From positions 1 through 7,352 of the forward strand of contig URNX01000084.1 in NCBI GenBank assembly GCA_900549415.1: 7,352 nt of DNA. Reading direction: 5' to 3'. The notes beneath the pieces were generated by a model. The model was not told the DNA's origin, searched no databases, and worked only from the letters and a program-made list of their open reading frames with translations. Positions 1-5,371 of the stretch are shown here, in pieces. The stretch comes from an uncultured bacterium. GTDB taxonomy: Bacteria > Verrucomicrobiota > Lentisphaeria > Victivallales > UBA1829. Numbering within the stretch: position 1 is the first letter of the stretch; every line of letters starts with the position of its first letter. A program made the translations under genes and the position numbers.

Positions 1-125
1 ATTGGTTTACGCCCGCCGCCTTTTCGGCGCTGATACGCTTTTGTCTTATCCCGTTTCACTTTCGGAATAAGAGGTTCCACCTTGGACCAGAAACTATCTG
101 AAACTTTCCATGATTCCGTTGTCAT
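1..125 (-). CDS. IS5-family transposase, N-terminal fragment cut by window edge
   Basis: Reading leftward from an ATG at 125 gives 41 open codons before the window ends. The protein starts MTTESWKVSDSFWSKVEPLI and continues to a basic stretch ending RRKGGGRKP. A W-x(n)-DSFW-x-x-VEPLIP start followed by GGGRKP is typical of IS5/IS427-group DDE transposases, where this N-terminal segment (DUF4096-like) precedes the catalytic domain. The DDE residues are beyond the edge. An AAGGAG ribosome binding site (132-137) sits 6 bases upstream of the ATG. The protein would cut and paste the element. Whether the rest is intact cannot be judged here. Confidence 0.8.
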   Translation of the reverse strand, partial: MTTESWKVSDSFWSKVEPLIPKVKRDKTKAYQRRKGGGRKP

Positions 126-131
126 ACTGTG

Positions 132-177
132 CTCCTTTCAAAACAACGTAATATAGCACATATTTCTTTCATTTCAA
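132..177 (-). promoter_or_regulatory. Promoter and RBS of the IS5-family transposase
   Basis: On the minus strand a -35 box TTGAAA (177-172) is separated by 16 bases from a -10 box TATATT (155-150). The -10 box is preceded by TGC, giving an extended -10. Transcription would start near 143, just ahead of the AAGGAG site at 137-132. The arrangement fits sigma-70 promoters and faces into the transposase. It lies at the junction with the interrupted gene, so it belongs to the element or was formed at the insertion point. Confidence 0.6.
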
Positions 178-191
178 GTCTTTATTTAGGG

Positions 192-593
192 ATAAGTTAT
201 AAAGCGTGGGAATTGCTCTGTGAACGAGTCGAATCGTTCATGAAGAAATGCCATTCCAAACACAAGGCTATTCTTGTGACGGATGATACCGACAAACAGA
301 AAAATTTACAGACGACTCGCGCTCATGTGAATCTCTATCGGAAGGGCGCTTCTTCCGGATTAACACTGAAACATATCATTGAGATGCCGATGTTTGTCAG
401 CAGCGCCACATGCGTTGGGGTTCAGCTGGCAGATTTGTGTTGCTATAACGTCTATCGGAGATTCAAAGACAATAATCCGAATTATCCCTTCTTCAAACGC
501 ATAGAACCATTTTTCTATAATTCAAGAAACACCGCTCCGGAAAAGAAAGATGGTTTGAAGGTATTCCCCTCAAACAGTAATTTTGCGGGATAA
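192..593 (+). pseudogene. DUF3800-like protein, 5'-truncated by an IS5-family element
   Basis: The open frame runs to a TAA at 591-593. It can be read upstream to a GTG at 129, but codons before about 198 fall in insertion-sequence DNA, so the native start is lost. The remaining ~130 residues carry the C-terminal hallmarks of DUF3800: a helical segment with KAWELLCERV, an acidic TDDTD motif (the family's likely metal-binding, RNase H-like strand), and near the end the signature VGVQLADLCCYNVYRRF. DUF3800 proteins are often found near mobile elements and defence genes; their biochemical role is poorly defined. An internal ATG at 240 could start a shorter product, but the N-terminal acidic strand of the fold would be missing. 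I treat this as a remnant. The alternative is a chimeric expressed ORF starting at 129. Confidence 0.65.
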
Positions 594-849
594 AAAATGA
601 AGTTCGGCTGGGATGATCCATATCGAGCTGCACAGCAGCACCGAACTGTCAGATAATATAATGGTAGAAGTTTTTTTTTCAAGCGGTGTTTTGATATTTT
701 CAACATTTTTTTCATGGCATAGAGTTCATTCCGCTCTATCCCAGCCGAATACCAGCTTTGCAAAGCTCTATAAGCTCCCGGATCGCTGGGATGAACAACT
801 AACCAGACTCGGTATAACAACGGAATGACAGTCATCCTTTTACACTGCA
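594..849. other. Intergenic stretch with inverted and direct repeats, no convincing gene
   Basis: No recognisable protein is encoded between the DUF3800 remnant and the terminator at 850. The stretch carries a 12-base inverted repeat (TTCGGCTGGGAT at 603-614, complement at 738-749). A third copy of its core, GCTGGGATGA, lies in direct orientation at 785-794. There is also a perfect 14-base palindrome AGCTTTGCAAAGCT at 754-767. A possible minus-strand promoter lies at 655-682 (TTGAAA, 16 bases, TATATT). Small ORFs in both directions (for example 598-657 and 613-828 plus, 880-515 minus) resemble nothing I know. It may be the decayed end of an old element or of a gene whose terminator is the hairpin at 850. 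Confidence 0.4.
655..682 (-). promoter_or_regulatory. Possible minus-strand promoter antisense to the DUF3800 remnant
   Basis: TTGAAA at 682-677 and TATATT at 660-655 are 16 bases apart, the same boxes and spacing as the transposase promoter at 150-177. Transcripts would run into the antisense strand of the DUF3800 remnant. The region is AT-rich (a run of nine T at 671-679), so chance resemblance is quite possible. Confidence 0.25.
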
Positions 850-876
850 GCCCTCGGAAGCGAGGGCTTTTTTTTT
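850..876 (+). terminator. Rho-independent terminator
   Basis: GCCCTCG (850-856) pairs perfectly with CGAGGGC (861-867) across a GAAG tetraloop and is followed at once by nine T (868-876). This is a textbook intrinsic terminator for plus-strand transcripts. The gene it served is unclear: the nearest plus-strand coding sequence is the DUF3800 remnant, 257 bases upstream. It lacks a U-tract for the minus strand. Confidence 0.88.
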
Positions 877-1274
877 GCACGCAGGTTCTCTGAATGCATC
901 AAATGGTCGTTTGTGCATAGAAAAACTCATTATCTATTTCAAGGATACCATAGAGCCGTCAACCATAACCGGATGTCTTGTGGATTAACCTCAAAATGGC
1001 ATTTAGAGATAATTTTTTCATCAGCTCTTTTCACAGGACTTTTATGTTCTCTGTTTTCAAAAACAGAGATTTTCAATATTATGATGTGTGTTTCTCTCAA
1101 CCCGTTCATCTCTAAAGTTTTACGTATGCCAGGACGCGTCAGGACTTGAGTGCTGAGAAAACAGAGAGAACGGGGCATTTTTATGCAAAACACACGGGCT
1201 CAAGTCTATTTCAGAGATTCTCTGTTTGTGGGGAAAATCTCCATAAATTCTTGCTGTTCAGCCGGAAAAGAGAC
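877..1274. other. AT-rich gene-poor region with repeated AAAACAGAGA motif
   Basis: No gene is recognised here. The decamer AAAACAGAGA appears at 1060-1069 and 1158-1167, and in reverse at 1048-1057 and (9 of 10) 1219-1228. The pair at 1048-1069 forms a tight hairpin of about 9 bp. CAGAGA/TCTCTG at 1212-1224 is a 13-base palindrome. GACTTGAG at 1143-1150 pairs with CTCAAGTC at 1199-1206. Weak open frames on both strands (913-1149 plus, 1193-939 minus) have no ribosome binding site or familiar motif. The region lies just downstream of the tmRNA terminator. Confidence 0.35.
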
Positions 1275-1313
1275 AAAAAAACTGCTTGCGAGTGTCAGCA
1301 CTTCTGCGAGCAG
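1275..1313 (-). terminator. Probable terminator of ssrA
   Basis: Twelve bases past the tmRNA 3' end, the minus strand carries CTGCT (1313-1309) pairing with AGCAG (1286-1282). An inner AGTG/CACT stem lies across a CTGA loop, and seven T (1281-1275) follow the outer arm. The stem is interrupted by unpaired bases, so it is weaker than the hairpin at 850, but its position and U-tract fit a terminator for the tmRNA precursor. Confidence 0.6.
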
Positions 1314-1324
1314 AGAATGGTTGT

Positions 1325-1679
1325 TGGTGGAGGTGGCGGGAATTGAACCCGCGTCCTGTGATGGCATTACGCCAGCATCTACATGTTTGTTTCGCCTACA
1401 ATGCTTATCGTCACGCAACCTCGCCGGCGGACGGGCGGTATTGTGACTATTCCACAATTCAGAATCTCGTCAAATGTCAATGGACAAATTCATTTGACCA
1501 GGGCGCTGTCGTCGCTGCCAGCCCATAGCACCCGTCTGGGGGGCAGCGTCGCCGCATCAGGCAGCGAGTGCGTACTCTTCGTTCGCAGTTATAGTTTTGA
1601 TCGAATTTTTACGAGGCCAACGATCATCCTCGACATGCCGCTAACGCTAAGCGCGTCCAGTCGAAACCAAGACACCCCC
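1325..1679 (-). ncRNA. ssrA: tmRNA (transfer-messenger RNA, ssrA)
   Basis: tmRNA rescues ribosomes stalled on broken mRNAs: alanyl-tmRNA with SmpB enters the A site, then its short reading frame adds a degradation tag. The minus strand shows every expected part over 355 bases. The 5' end begins GGGGGTG followed by the conserved TCTTGGTTTCGACTGGACGC. The 3' end CACCTCCACCA pairs with it as a seven-base acceptor stem (one G-T pair) and includes an encoded CCA. The T arm GCGGG-TTCAATT-CCCGC is intact. The tag frame lies at 1586-1557 (GCG to TGA). G/C-rich pseudoknot sequence follows it (about 1500-1555). This is the one-piece form, not the split two-piece type. smpB is not in the window. Confidence 0.96.
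1557..1586 (-). other. tmRNA proteolysis-tag reading frame
   Basis: Nine codons and a TGA encode ANEEYALAA. With the alanine carried by tmRNA itself, the full tag would be AANEEYALAA. The C-terminal ALAA is the standard ClpXP/Tsp-type degron, and the acidic residues plus Tyr correspond to the ANDENYALAA tag of E. coli, one residue shorter. GCG is taken as the resume codon because it gives the canonical Ala-Asn start. Confidence 0.9.
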
Positions 1680-1704
1680 AACATTGTGGATATTTCAAGT
1701 CTTA

Positions 1705-1732
1705 CCTATAGCATACAATTTTAAAATGTCAA
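1705..1732 (-). promoter_or_regulatory. ssrA promoter
   Basis: On the minus strand, a consensus -35 box TTGACA (1732-1727) is followed after 16 bases by TATAGG (1710-1705) preceded by TGC, an extended -10. Transcription would start near 1698, leaving a leader of roughly 18 bases for RNase P to remove before the mature 5' G at 1679. The consensus -35 fits a strong constitutive stable-RNA promoter. It means ssrA need not depend on read-through from the upstream purF operon. Confidence 0.75.
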
Positions 1733-1746
1733 ATAAAAAATTAAAA

Positions 1747-2655
1747 TTATCGAAGAATAAAATCAGACCAGCTTCTTTTCTTCGGAGCTGTCTTTTCCTC
1801 CGCCGGAACAACAACCGCTTCCAAAACTTCCTGAGTCACAACGCGCAACGTCGAACCAGAAGCCAGCGGATTGTCGCCGGGCAATACAGTGTCAACCACT
1901 TCAACTCCGTTCCGCGAGGTGCGGATCACATTCAACGCGGGATCCAGGGGAACCCAAATCGTTGTCTGAAAACGAAAATCAACCGCGTCGGTATCGGACG
2001 AGGAAAGCTCCACTTTCACCCGGCAAGTTTCAATTCCCCGAAATTTCTCCGTTCCAGCAATCACTGCCTCGGCTTTCAGCGACGAAGGCTCCACCTTCAA
2101 ACCGCGCGCATGAAGAGAATCCAGCACAGGGCGTGCAGAAATTTTCCATTTATAGCCGGGTGTCAACGGAGCAGAAGCTCCCAATGTGTTCTTCAGAGAA
2201 CCGTTCGACGCCGGGCGGAACACCGCACTCAGCAGAGCCGCTGCGGATGGTTCCAGTTCGGCTCCGGTTGCGGAATCGGTAAACCGCGTTTTTTTTCCGC
2301 GCAGATCTGCAAGAACCGTTTTGCGATTCAGAAGTTCAGAATTGAAGCGATGCCCGTTCAGGAAGCCTCCGCAACTGGAAATCCGGATCTCCAGCCGCAC
2401 CGGAGCGCCCGTTTCATTGACTTCCAGCACCTTGATATCAGCAAACAGAGTCGCATTGAGCGACTCGCGCCGCTCTACCGGCTTGTCGGGCCCCGGAAGC
2501 GCAATGGTGTATTCCCGCACAGCCGTGAGGCTGATCTCCGCATTGAAATACGCGCCGGGCTTCGACGGACGGTCAAACGAGAGACGCGGCGGCTCCGCCG
2601 CTGATGCGGTCAGGAGCGTCAGAGCAAAGAAAATTGCGGGAAGTATTTTTTTCAT
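1747..2655 (-). CDS. Exported protein of unknown function (302 aa)
   Basis: The protein starts with a clear Sec signal peptide: MKK, a hydrophobic core (ILPAIFFALTLL) and a TASAA cleavage region, so the mature form of about 282 residues begins near EPPRLSF. There is no lipobox cysteine and no later membrane segment, so it is probably periplasmic or loosely attached to the envelope. The body has alternating polar/hydrophobic strands suggesting a beta-rich fold, two cysteines (about 95 and 211) that could form a disulfide, and a lysine/arginine-rich tail. I do not recognise the family. The ATG overlaps the rdgB stop as ATGA (2655-2652), the usual sign of translational coupling, and no strong Shine-Dalgarno is present. 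It is therefore the last gene of the purF-rdgB transcript. No clear terminator follows it before the ssrA promoter. Confidence 0.85.
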   Translation of the reverse strand: MKKILPAIFFALTLLTASAAEPPRLSFDRPSKPGAYFNAEISLTAVREYTIALPGPDKPVERRESLNATLFADIKVLEVNETGAPVRLEIRISSCGGFLNGHRFNSELLNRKTVLADLRGKKTRFTDSATGAELEPSAAALLSAVFRPASNGSLKNTLGASAPLTPGYKWKISARPVLDSLHARGLKVEPSSLKAEAVIAGTEKFRGIETCRVKVELSSSDTDAVDFRFQTTIWVPLDPALNVIRTSRNGVEVVDTVLPGDNPLASGSTLRVVTQEVLEAVVVPAEEKTAPKKRSWSDFILR

Positions 2656-3272
2656 ACGAACTCAAAATCGTCCATGCTGTCGAGTTCGGCGCGGATGAAT
2701 TTCACCGCTTTGGCAATGGCGTTTGCGCGATGACTGATCGCATCCTTGACATCCGACGGCAGTTCACCGAACGTTTTGTCGTAGCCTTCCGGAATGAACA
2801 CGGGATCGTAACCGAAACCGTTTGTACCGCGCGGAGCCTCGGCAATCGTGCCGTGAACTTCGCCGCGGAACAGCGCCACATCATCGCCGCGGTAGGCAAT
2901 GGCAATCACACAGACGAAACGGGCTTTGCGATTCGTCTTGCCCTTCATGGCGTCCAGCAGTTTTGCGATACGCTGAGCGTCCGTCGCGCCTTCTCCCGCA
3001 TAACGGGCGGAGTAGATGCCGGGAGCGCCGTCAAGCGCCTCGACTTCGAGTCCGGAATCGTCGGCAAAAGCCGCCATATCGGCATAGGCGGAGGCCTGTT
3101 CCGCCTTGCGCTCCGCGTTCTCCTCGAACGACTTGCCGTCCTCTATCAGGACGGGGAAGTTCGGGAGCGTGTCGGGCGTGACGATGTTGACGCGTGAATT
3201 CAAATCTTCAAGGAGTTTGCGGAACTCTTCGATTTTGTGTTTGTTGCCGGTCGCGGCGAGAAGCTGAAGCAT
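2652..3272 (-). CDS. rdgB: RdgB/HAM1-type XTP/dITP pyrophosphatase
   Basis: This enzyme hydrolyses deaminated purine nucleotides (dITP, ITP, XTP) to monophosphate plus pyrophosphate, keeping hypoxanthine and xanthine out of DNA and RNA. It acts in the cytoplasm as a homodimer. The 206 residues match the usual length (about 195-205) and show all landmarks: the N-terminal nucleotide-binding TGNKHK (8-13), FADDSGLEVEAL with the catalytic/Mg-binding aspartates (71-72), the PGIYSARYAGE segment (84-94), FGYDPVF (153-159) and SHRANA (180-185). An acidic tail (ELDSMDDFEFV) is slightly longer than usual. AGGAG lies 7 bases before the ATG. It sits 27 bases after purF and overlaps the exported-protein gene by 4 bases, so all three should be co-transcribed. 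Confidence 0.95.
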   Translation of the reverse strand: MLQLLAATGNKHKIEEFRKLLEDLNSRVNIVTPDTLPNFPVLIEDGKSFEENAERKAEQASAYADMAAFADDSGLEVEALDGAPGIYSARYAGEGATDAQRIAKLLDAMKGKTNRKARFVCVIAIAYRGDDVALFRGEVHGTIAEAPRGTNGFGYDPVFIPEGYDKTFGELPSDVKDAISHRANAIAKAVKFIRAELDSMDDFEFV

Positions 3273-3299
3273 GGGATTCTCCTTTTGTTGCGGACGCGG

Positions 3300-5207
3300 T
3301 CAGTATGCGCGTTCGTTTCGTCCTTCGATATAGTTGATGAATGCGCGGTTGCAGACTTTTGCGCCGCCCGGGGTCGGGTAGTTGCCCGTGAAATACCAGT
3401 CGCCTGTATGATTCGGACAGGCTTCATGCAGGCCCTCAATCGTCTGGAAGATCACCGAAACTTCCGCGCGGATTCCGACCGGGGAGAGCAGTTCCGCAAT
3501 CTTGGCGGAAAGCTGTTCGGCGGTGAACGGAGCATAGATTTCCTGCACGTAATTCGGAACCGGACCTTCGCAGCACTGCGAGCTCTTTGCCTTGCGGTAG
3601 ACTTCTTCGATGACATGAAGCTGGTTCGACTCCTTCAGCAGCTCAATCGCAGCTTGGAACGCAACAAAGTCGCCGAGCTTCGCCATGTCGATTCCGTAGC
3701 AGTCCGGATAACGGATCTGCGGGGCGGAAGAGACCAGAAGAATTCGCTTGGGACCGAGGCGGTCCAGAATCTTCAGGATACTTTCGCGCATGGTCGTGCC
3801 GCGGACAATGGAATCGTCGATGATGACGAGCGTATCCTGCCCGCGCCGGATCGTGCCGTAGGTGATATCGTACACGTGCGCAACAAGGTCGTCGCGGCTG
3901 GTATCGGCGGTAATGAATGTGCGGAGCTTGGCATCTTTGACCGCCACCTTTTCAAACCGAGGGCAGAGCGCGAGAATGGATTTCAGATTGACCGAGTTGA
4001 AGTCGCGGTCCTTGAGCTCCATGAGTTTCTGTGTAATAACAGTCACACAATGCTCGCGGAGGGCATCCATGAGACCGTAATAGCAGATTTCCGCCGTATT
4101 CGGAATGAAGGAGAAAACCGTGTTCTCCATGTCTTCATTGATTGCGCGGAGGATTTCCGGGGTGAGGTGCTTGCCGAGTTTCTTGCGTTCCTGATAGATA
4201 TCGGCATCGGTTCCGCGCGAGAAATAGATGCGCTCGAACGAGCAGCGCTTCGGCTCCGGAAGCGGCGTGGTGTAGGGCTCGACAGTGATCGCGCCGTAAC
4301 GCTTGATCACAATCGCGTGTCCCGGCGGAAGCTCATGGATCAGTGATTCATCCTGAATATTAAAGGTAGTCTGAATCACCGGCCGCTCGGAAGTGACAAC
4401 AGCAACTTCGTCATCCACATAGTAGAAGGCTGGACGGATTCCTGCGGGGTCGCGGAGCACAAAGGAATCGCCGTGACCGATGAGACCGGCGATAACGTAT
4501 CCGCCGTCCCAGTGTTCGCAGGCGCTGCGGAGGATTTCCATAACATCCAGATTCTTTGCGATATAGGCTTCCGCCTCGCGCCGGGTCATGCCGCCGGCGA
4601 TGCACTCCTCTTCCATACGGATTGTGGTTTTGTCGAGATAATGTCCGATCTTTTCGAGCACGGTCACCGTATCGGAGCGGTCTTTCGGATGCTGACCGAT
4701 GTTGACGAGACGCTGGAAGAGTTCATCGGTGTTGGTGAGGTTGAAGTTTCCGGCAACCACGAGAGTGCGGGTCATCCAGTTGCTTTCACGGAGAAACGGG
4801 TGACAGCGTTCGATGCCGTTCCCGCCGTAGGTTCCGTAGCGTAGGTGTCCGAGGAAGAGTTCGCCGGTGAAGCGGGCGTTTTTCTTGAGCCATTCAGGAT
4901 CTTCGGGGCGGGCTCCCGGCTGCTGGGCGACCTGGGCGATCTCCGCCGATACATCGTGAAAAATGTCTTTGATCGGCGTCGTCGTGTTCGATTTCTGAAT
5001 GGAAATGTACTTGTTGCCGGGGGAAATGTCGAATTTGATATTCGCCATTCCGGCACCGTCCTGTCCGCGGTTGTGCTGTTTTTCCATCAGCAGACAGAGC
5101 TTGTTGAGACCGTAGAGGGAGGTTCCGTATTTCTCTTTGTAGAAGCGCAGCGGCTTCAGAAGACGGATCATTGCAATTCCGCATTCATGCTTGATAGGAT
5201 CGCTCAT
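3300..5207 (-). CDS. purF: Amidophosphoribosyltransferase, long PurF form
   Basis: PurF transfers ammonia from glutamine to PRPP, giving phosphoribosylamine, the first committed step of purine synthesis. The N-terminal class II glutaminase domain (to about 250) has the nucleophile Cys9 in HECGIAM, HNRGQDGAG (45-53), RYGT (123-126) and GNFNLTN (153-159). The phosphoribosyltransferase domain carries the PRPP loop DDSIVRGTT (464-472) preceded by strand TLVII, and a downstream IRYPDCYGIDMA motif. At 635 residues it is much longer than E. coli PurF (about 505). The length and sequence resemble the Bacteroidetes-type long form as I remember it. Cys9 implies removal of an eight-residue propeptide. 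The FTGNYPTP motif near the C-terminus lacks the cysteines that bind Fe-S in the Bacillus enzyme. AAAGG stands 8 bases before the ATG. It leads the purF-rdgB operon. Confidence 0.93.
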   Translation of the reverse strand: MSDPIKHECGIAMIRLLKPLRFYKEKYGTSLYGLNKLCLLMEKQHNRGQDGAGMANIKFDISPGNKYISIQKSNTTTPIKDIFHDVSAEIAQVAQQPGARPEDPEWLKKNARFTGELFLGHLRYGTYGGNGIERCHPFLRESNWMTRTLVVAGNFNLTNTDELFQRLVNIGQHPKDRSDTVTVLEKIGHYLDKTTIRMEEECIAGGMTRREAEAYIAKNLDVMEILRSACEHWDGGYVIAGLIGHGDSFVLRDPAGIRPAFYYVDDEVAVVTSERPVIQTTFNIQDESLIHELPPGHAIVIKRYGAITVEPYTTPLPEPKRCSFERIYFSRGTDADIYQERKKLGKHLTPEILRAINEDMENTVFSFIPNTAEICYYGLMDALREHCVTVITQKLMELKDRDFNSVNLKSILALCPRFEKVAVKDAKLRTFITADTSRDDLVAHVYDITYGTIRRGQDTLVIIDDSIVRGTTMRESILKILDRLGPKRILLVSSAPQIRYPDCYGIDMAKLGDFVAFQAAIELLKESNQLHVIEEVYRKAKSSQCCEGPVPNYVQEIYAPFTAEQLSAKIAELLSPVGIRAEVSVIFQTIEGLHEACPNHTGDWYFTGNYPTPGGAKVCNRAFINYIEGRNERAY

Positions 5208-5371
5208 GGTGAAAGCCTTTCAGGAAAATTTTCTCCTTTAAAATACATCATTTTTTCTATTTTTACAGTACGGAAACAAAAAAAACAGAGATTTTTATCC
5301 GTTACGCCGTCCGGCGTTTGACTTTCCCGCGTTTCCTCCGTATATTATAGAGAACAACATTGAGAGAAATT
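5208..5371. promoter_or_regulatory. Divergent purF/waaG intergenic region with operator-like dyad
   Basis: Both genes start outward from this 164-base AT-rich gap. On the plus side, ACGCCG (5304-5309) and CGGCGT (5312-5317) form a six-base dyad with a 2-base centre. It ends exactly where the waaG -35 box begins, as expected of a repressor or activator site. A copy of AAAACAGAGATTTT lies at 5282-5295. On the minus side I cannot settle on a purF promoter: several A/T-rich candidates exist, none with a good pair of boxes. I see no PurR box or guanine/purine riboswitch-like structure. Confidence 0.4.
5318..5346 (+). promoter_or_regulatory. Promoter of the waaG-like gene
   Basis: TTGACT (5318-5323) and TATATT (5341-5346) are separated by the optimal 17 bases. 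Transcription would start near 5353, leaving a leader of only about 19 bases before the ATG at 5372. A GAGAG Shine-Dalgarno-like stretch (5362-5366) lies 5 bases ahead of that ATG. Confidence 0.72.

Larger units (their letters stand above)
1..190 (-). mobile_element. IS5-family insertion sequence, left end (partial)
   Basis: The window begins inside an insertion sequence. What can be seen is the start of its transposase gene (125 to 1, minus strand) with the promoter and ribosome binding site in front of it. The outer edge must lie between the promoter -35 box (172-177) and about 198, where DUF3800-like coding sequence begins on the plus strand. I could not identify the terminal inverted repeat or a target duplication, because the other end of the element is outside the window. 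The family call rests on the transposase N-terminus only. Confidence 0.7.

Noticed and set aside
515..880. 121-residue minus-strand ORF
   Set aside because: Crosses the DUF3800 frame, the terminator and low-complexity runs; no recognised motif and no good ribosome binding site.
939..1193. 84-residue minus-strand ORF downstream of ssrA
   Set aside because: Contains the hairpin-forming repeats in frame, no family resemblance, no Shine-Dalgarno; kept only as intergenic description.
1048..1228. Possible CRISPR array
   Set aside because: Repeat units are about 10 bases, in mixed orientation and irregularly spaced, unlike CRISPR repeats of 23-47 bases with even spacers.
1325..1400. tRNA-Ala-like 3' half with CCA on the minus strand
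   Set aside because: It is the tRNA-like end of tmRNA; the matching 5' acceptor strand lies about 350 bases away at 1679.
1684..2604. 306-residue plus-strand ORF
   Set aside because: Arg/Ser/Gln-rich antisense shadow of the exported protein, without motif or ribosome binding site; the opposite strand has a signal peptide and coupled start.
3237..4346. 369-residue plus-strand ORF
   Set aside because: Lies opposite purF and rdgB, which show conserved motifs throughout; codon-position artefact of G+C-rich coding DNA.
5208..5310. Purine riboswitch in the purF leader
   Set aside because: No three-way junction with conserved loop sequences could be found; only a small AT-rich palindrome (GAAAATTTTC) is present.
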